From: an uncultured Mediterraneibacter sp.
Lineage (GTDB): Bacteria; Bacillota; Clostridia; Lachnospirales; Lachnospiraceae
Direction of reading: 5' to 3'
Assembly (NCBI RefSeq): GCF_934309415.1
Contig: NZ_CAKRDI010000007.1
Location: 50,977-114,976, forward strand
Length of the DNA: 64,000 nucleotides
This document shows, piece after piece, positions 63,090 through 64,000 of the stretch. The translations under genes were made by a program, and so were the position numbers. Below the pieces are notes generated by a model that was not told where the DNA came from, did not search any database, and saw only the letters and a program-made list of their open reading frames with translations. How positions within the stretch are numbered: position 1 is the stretch's first letter; each line of letters begins with the position of its first letter.

Positions 63090-63674
63090 TTATCTACCGC
63101 GTTCCTGTTCCGGTGCATTACACGCAATCCAGTTTTCGCCCTGCTTCTCATACCAGTGGATTCCGTCAATTCGATAAGTACCTCTGGCTCCGTAGGCATT
63201 TGCGTTCAATACAGAAGTATAAGACACCGATGCATAGTTATCGCTGATGTTGACTACCGGATTCTCAATACCAATTGTAAAGTATTGAAGATCACCGTCC
63301 TCTATATCTGCAAAGTATTCATCTCTTGTCTGCTGTCTTCCACTCATATGTGTAAAAATCATATCCGGCGATGTGATTTCCATCATAGTTTCTGTATCAG
63401 CTTCGGTCATAGCCTGACAGTATCTTGCCTGCTGATAAAGGACAGCCTGTTCTTCTTCACTCAATTCAGATACATTTATACCGGTAATTTCCACACTATC
63501 GAAAACTGAAAAATCAAAATCTGTCATATCTGTCTGTGTAGACTCCATAGTACTTTTTGATGTGTCTTCCAGATTAGAAGTTTTCCCCTGCTCTGCGTTG
63601 CCGCAAGCTGCAAGGGATGTAATCATCCCCACAGCCAGCAGCATGATAGCGAGCGTCCTATATCTATTACTCAA
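63090..63674 (-). CDS. Lipoprotein with SnoaL/DUF4440-like (NTF2) domain
   Basis: A 194-aa secreted lipoprotein. The signal peptide ends in SLAAC (about residues 20-24), followed by a Ser/Thr-rich linker. From about residue 70 a domain reads like NTF2-fold SnoaL/DUF4440 proteins (ARYCQAMTEADTETMMEITSP, then FTHMSGRQQTRDEYFADI). The start is uncertain: I use a TTG at 63674 with GAAGGTGG five bases before it; a GTG at 63683 is also possible. It overlaps the end of the flavodoxin fragment. Confidence 0.75.
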   Translation of the reverse strand: MSNRYRTLAIMLLAVGMITSLAACGNAEQGKTSNLEDTSKSTMESTQTDMTDFDFSVFDSVEITGINVSELSEEEQAVLYQQARYCQAMTEADTETMMEITSPDMIFTHMSGRQQTRDEYFADIEDGDLQYFTIGIENPVVNISDNYASVSYTSVLNANAYGARGTYRIDGIHWYEKQGENWIACNAPEQERGR

Positions 63675-63924
63675 CAAAACCACCTTCCTTCAGCCACTCT
63701 GTGACTTCGCTTCTGGCTGTATCCCTGTCATTCTGAGCAGTCGTACCGGGAATTGCAAAGCCATCCTTCATTGTACCGCCCGTAATGTCGGCAATCGTGG
63801 ATTCGGTATTGGAAAGACCGCTTCCACCGTGAGTACAAAACGGAACAATCGTTTTGTCAGACAGGTCATAACTCTCCAGGAAATTGTAGACGATCATCGG
63901 CATATCTCCCCACCAGTTAGGATA
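63667..63924 (-). pseudogene. 3' part of a flavodoxin gene
   Basis: About 85 codons matching the second half of a flavodoxin: YPNWWGDMPMIVYNFLESYDL, then PFCTHGGSGLSNTESTIADI and a C-terminal EWLKEGGFVE. The frame is closed by a TAA at 63925-63927 just before the YPNWW motif, and the next 70 bases do not read as flavodoxin. The N-terminal FMN phosphate loop is therefore missing. It is a truncated gene, or the frame is shifted beyond the window edge. Confidence 0.7.
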
Positions 63925-64000
63925 TTAAAATGTAGCCAGTTCCCCTCATGCGTTGATTTTACTGGGTTTAACGGTATACAAAACTGTGTTTACTGTTACT
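63925..64000. other. Junction sequence at the window end, possibly a repeat or insertion end
   Basis: Sequence between the flavodoxin break point and the window edge. The last bases TTTACTGTTACT resemble the start of a family A repeat, but too little is present to be sure. Confidence 0.3.

Overview
The window looks like a chromosomal segment of a low-to-moderate GC Gram-positive gut anaerobe of the Clostridia, most likely a Lachnospiraceae relative of Dorea, Blautia or [Ruminococcus]. The signs are strong AGGAGG ribosome binding sites, a single-chain pyruvate:ferredoxin oxidoreductase, a CIRCE-controlled clpB, the Firmicutes gene order priA-def-fmt-rsmB-rlmN-prpC-prkC-rsgA-rpe-thiN, an L-fucose catabolic locus and a carboxynorspermidine-type polyamine operon. 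This placement is inference; no rRNA or tRNA gene was seen.

Layout. 1-5.2 kb: a small Asn/Ser/Lys-rich protein, a HAAS-type membrane protein, and a two-gene unit coding for a membrane-anchored degenerate kinase and a large Pro-repeat/Ig-like surface protein. 5.4-8.4 kb: glf and pyrC between copies of a 143-bp mobile repeat. 8.5-9.6 kb: fucO. 10.1-15.5 kb: secG-rnr-smpB, then a small alarmone synthetase, a DUF4317-like protein and a TetR regulator. 15.5-28.1 kb: fucose genes (fucU, a ribose-type ABC importer, LacI regulator, rhamnulokinase-type kinase, fucI, divergent AraC regulator). 28.4-34.4 kb: nifJ, lgt, ychF. 34.8-47.3 kb: the conserved translation/signalling operon from priA down to thiN. 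47.5-54.2 kb: murE, an acyltransferase, a Y-family polymerase and clpB. 54.6-60.4 kb: speA-speE-speB-carboxynorspermidine dehydrogenase-nspC. 60.4-64 kb: a small redox/detoxification-like cluster with a truncated aldo-keto reductase and the end of a flavodoxin, bounded by insertion-like debris.

How the genes work together. FucI, the kinase and FucU would carry L-fucose to fuculose 1-phosphate, and FucO would reduce the resulting lactaldehyde to 1,2-propanediol. The aldolase FucA is not in the window. The ABC importer is controlled by an adjacent LacI protein: four related palindromes flank two recognisable promoters in pairs. The polyamine operon makes agmatine and putrescine and holds both an aminopropyltransferase and the carboxynorspermidine route.

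The most unusual content is non-coding. Family A is a three-hairpin element of exactly 143 bp in all five complete copies; three of these have perfect 8-bp target duplications, and one copy has split the fucI terminator from its U-tract. Family B is a TA-flanked element with inverted ends starting TAGAGTGTGTCT, and in four separate genes (smpB, the araC-type gene, the zinc peptidase gene and fmt) the TAG stop codon is the first triplet of the element. Family C is a near-perfect palindrome that shares sites with A and B. No CRISPR array, prophage or complete insertion sequence was seen.
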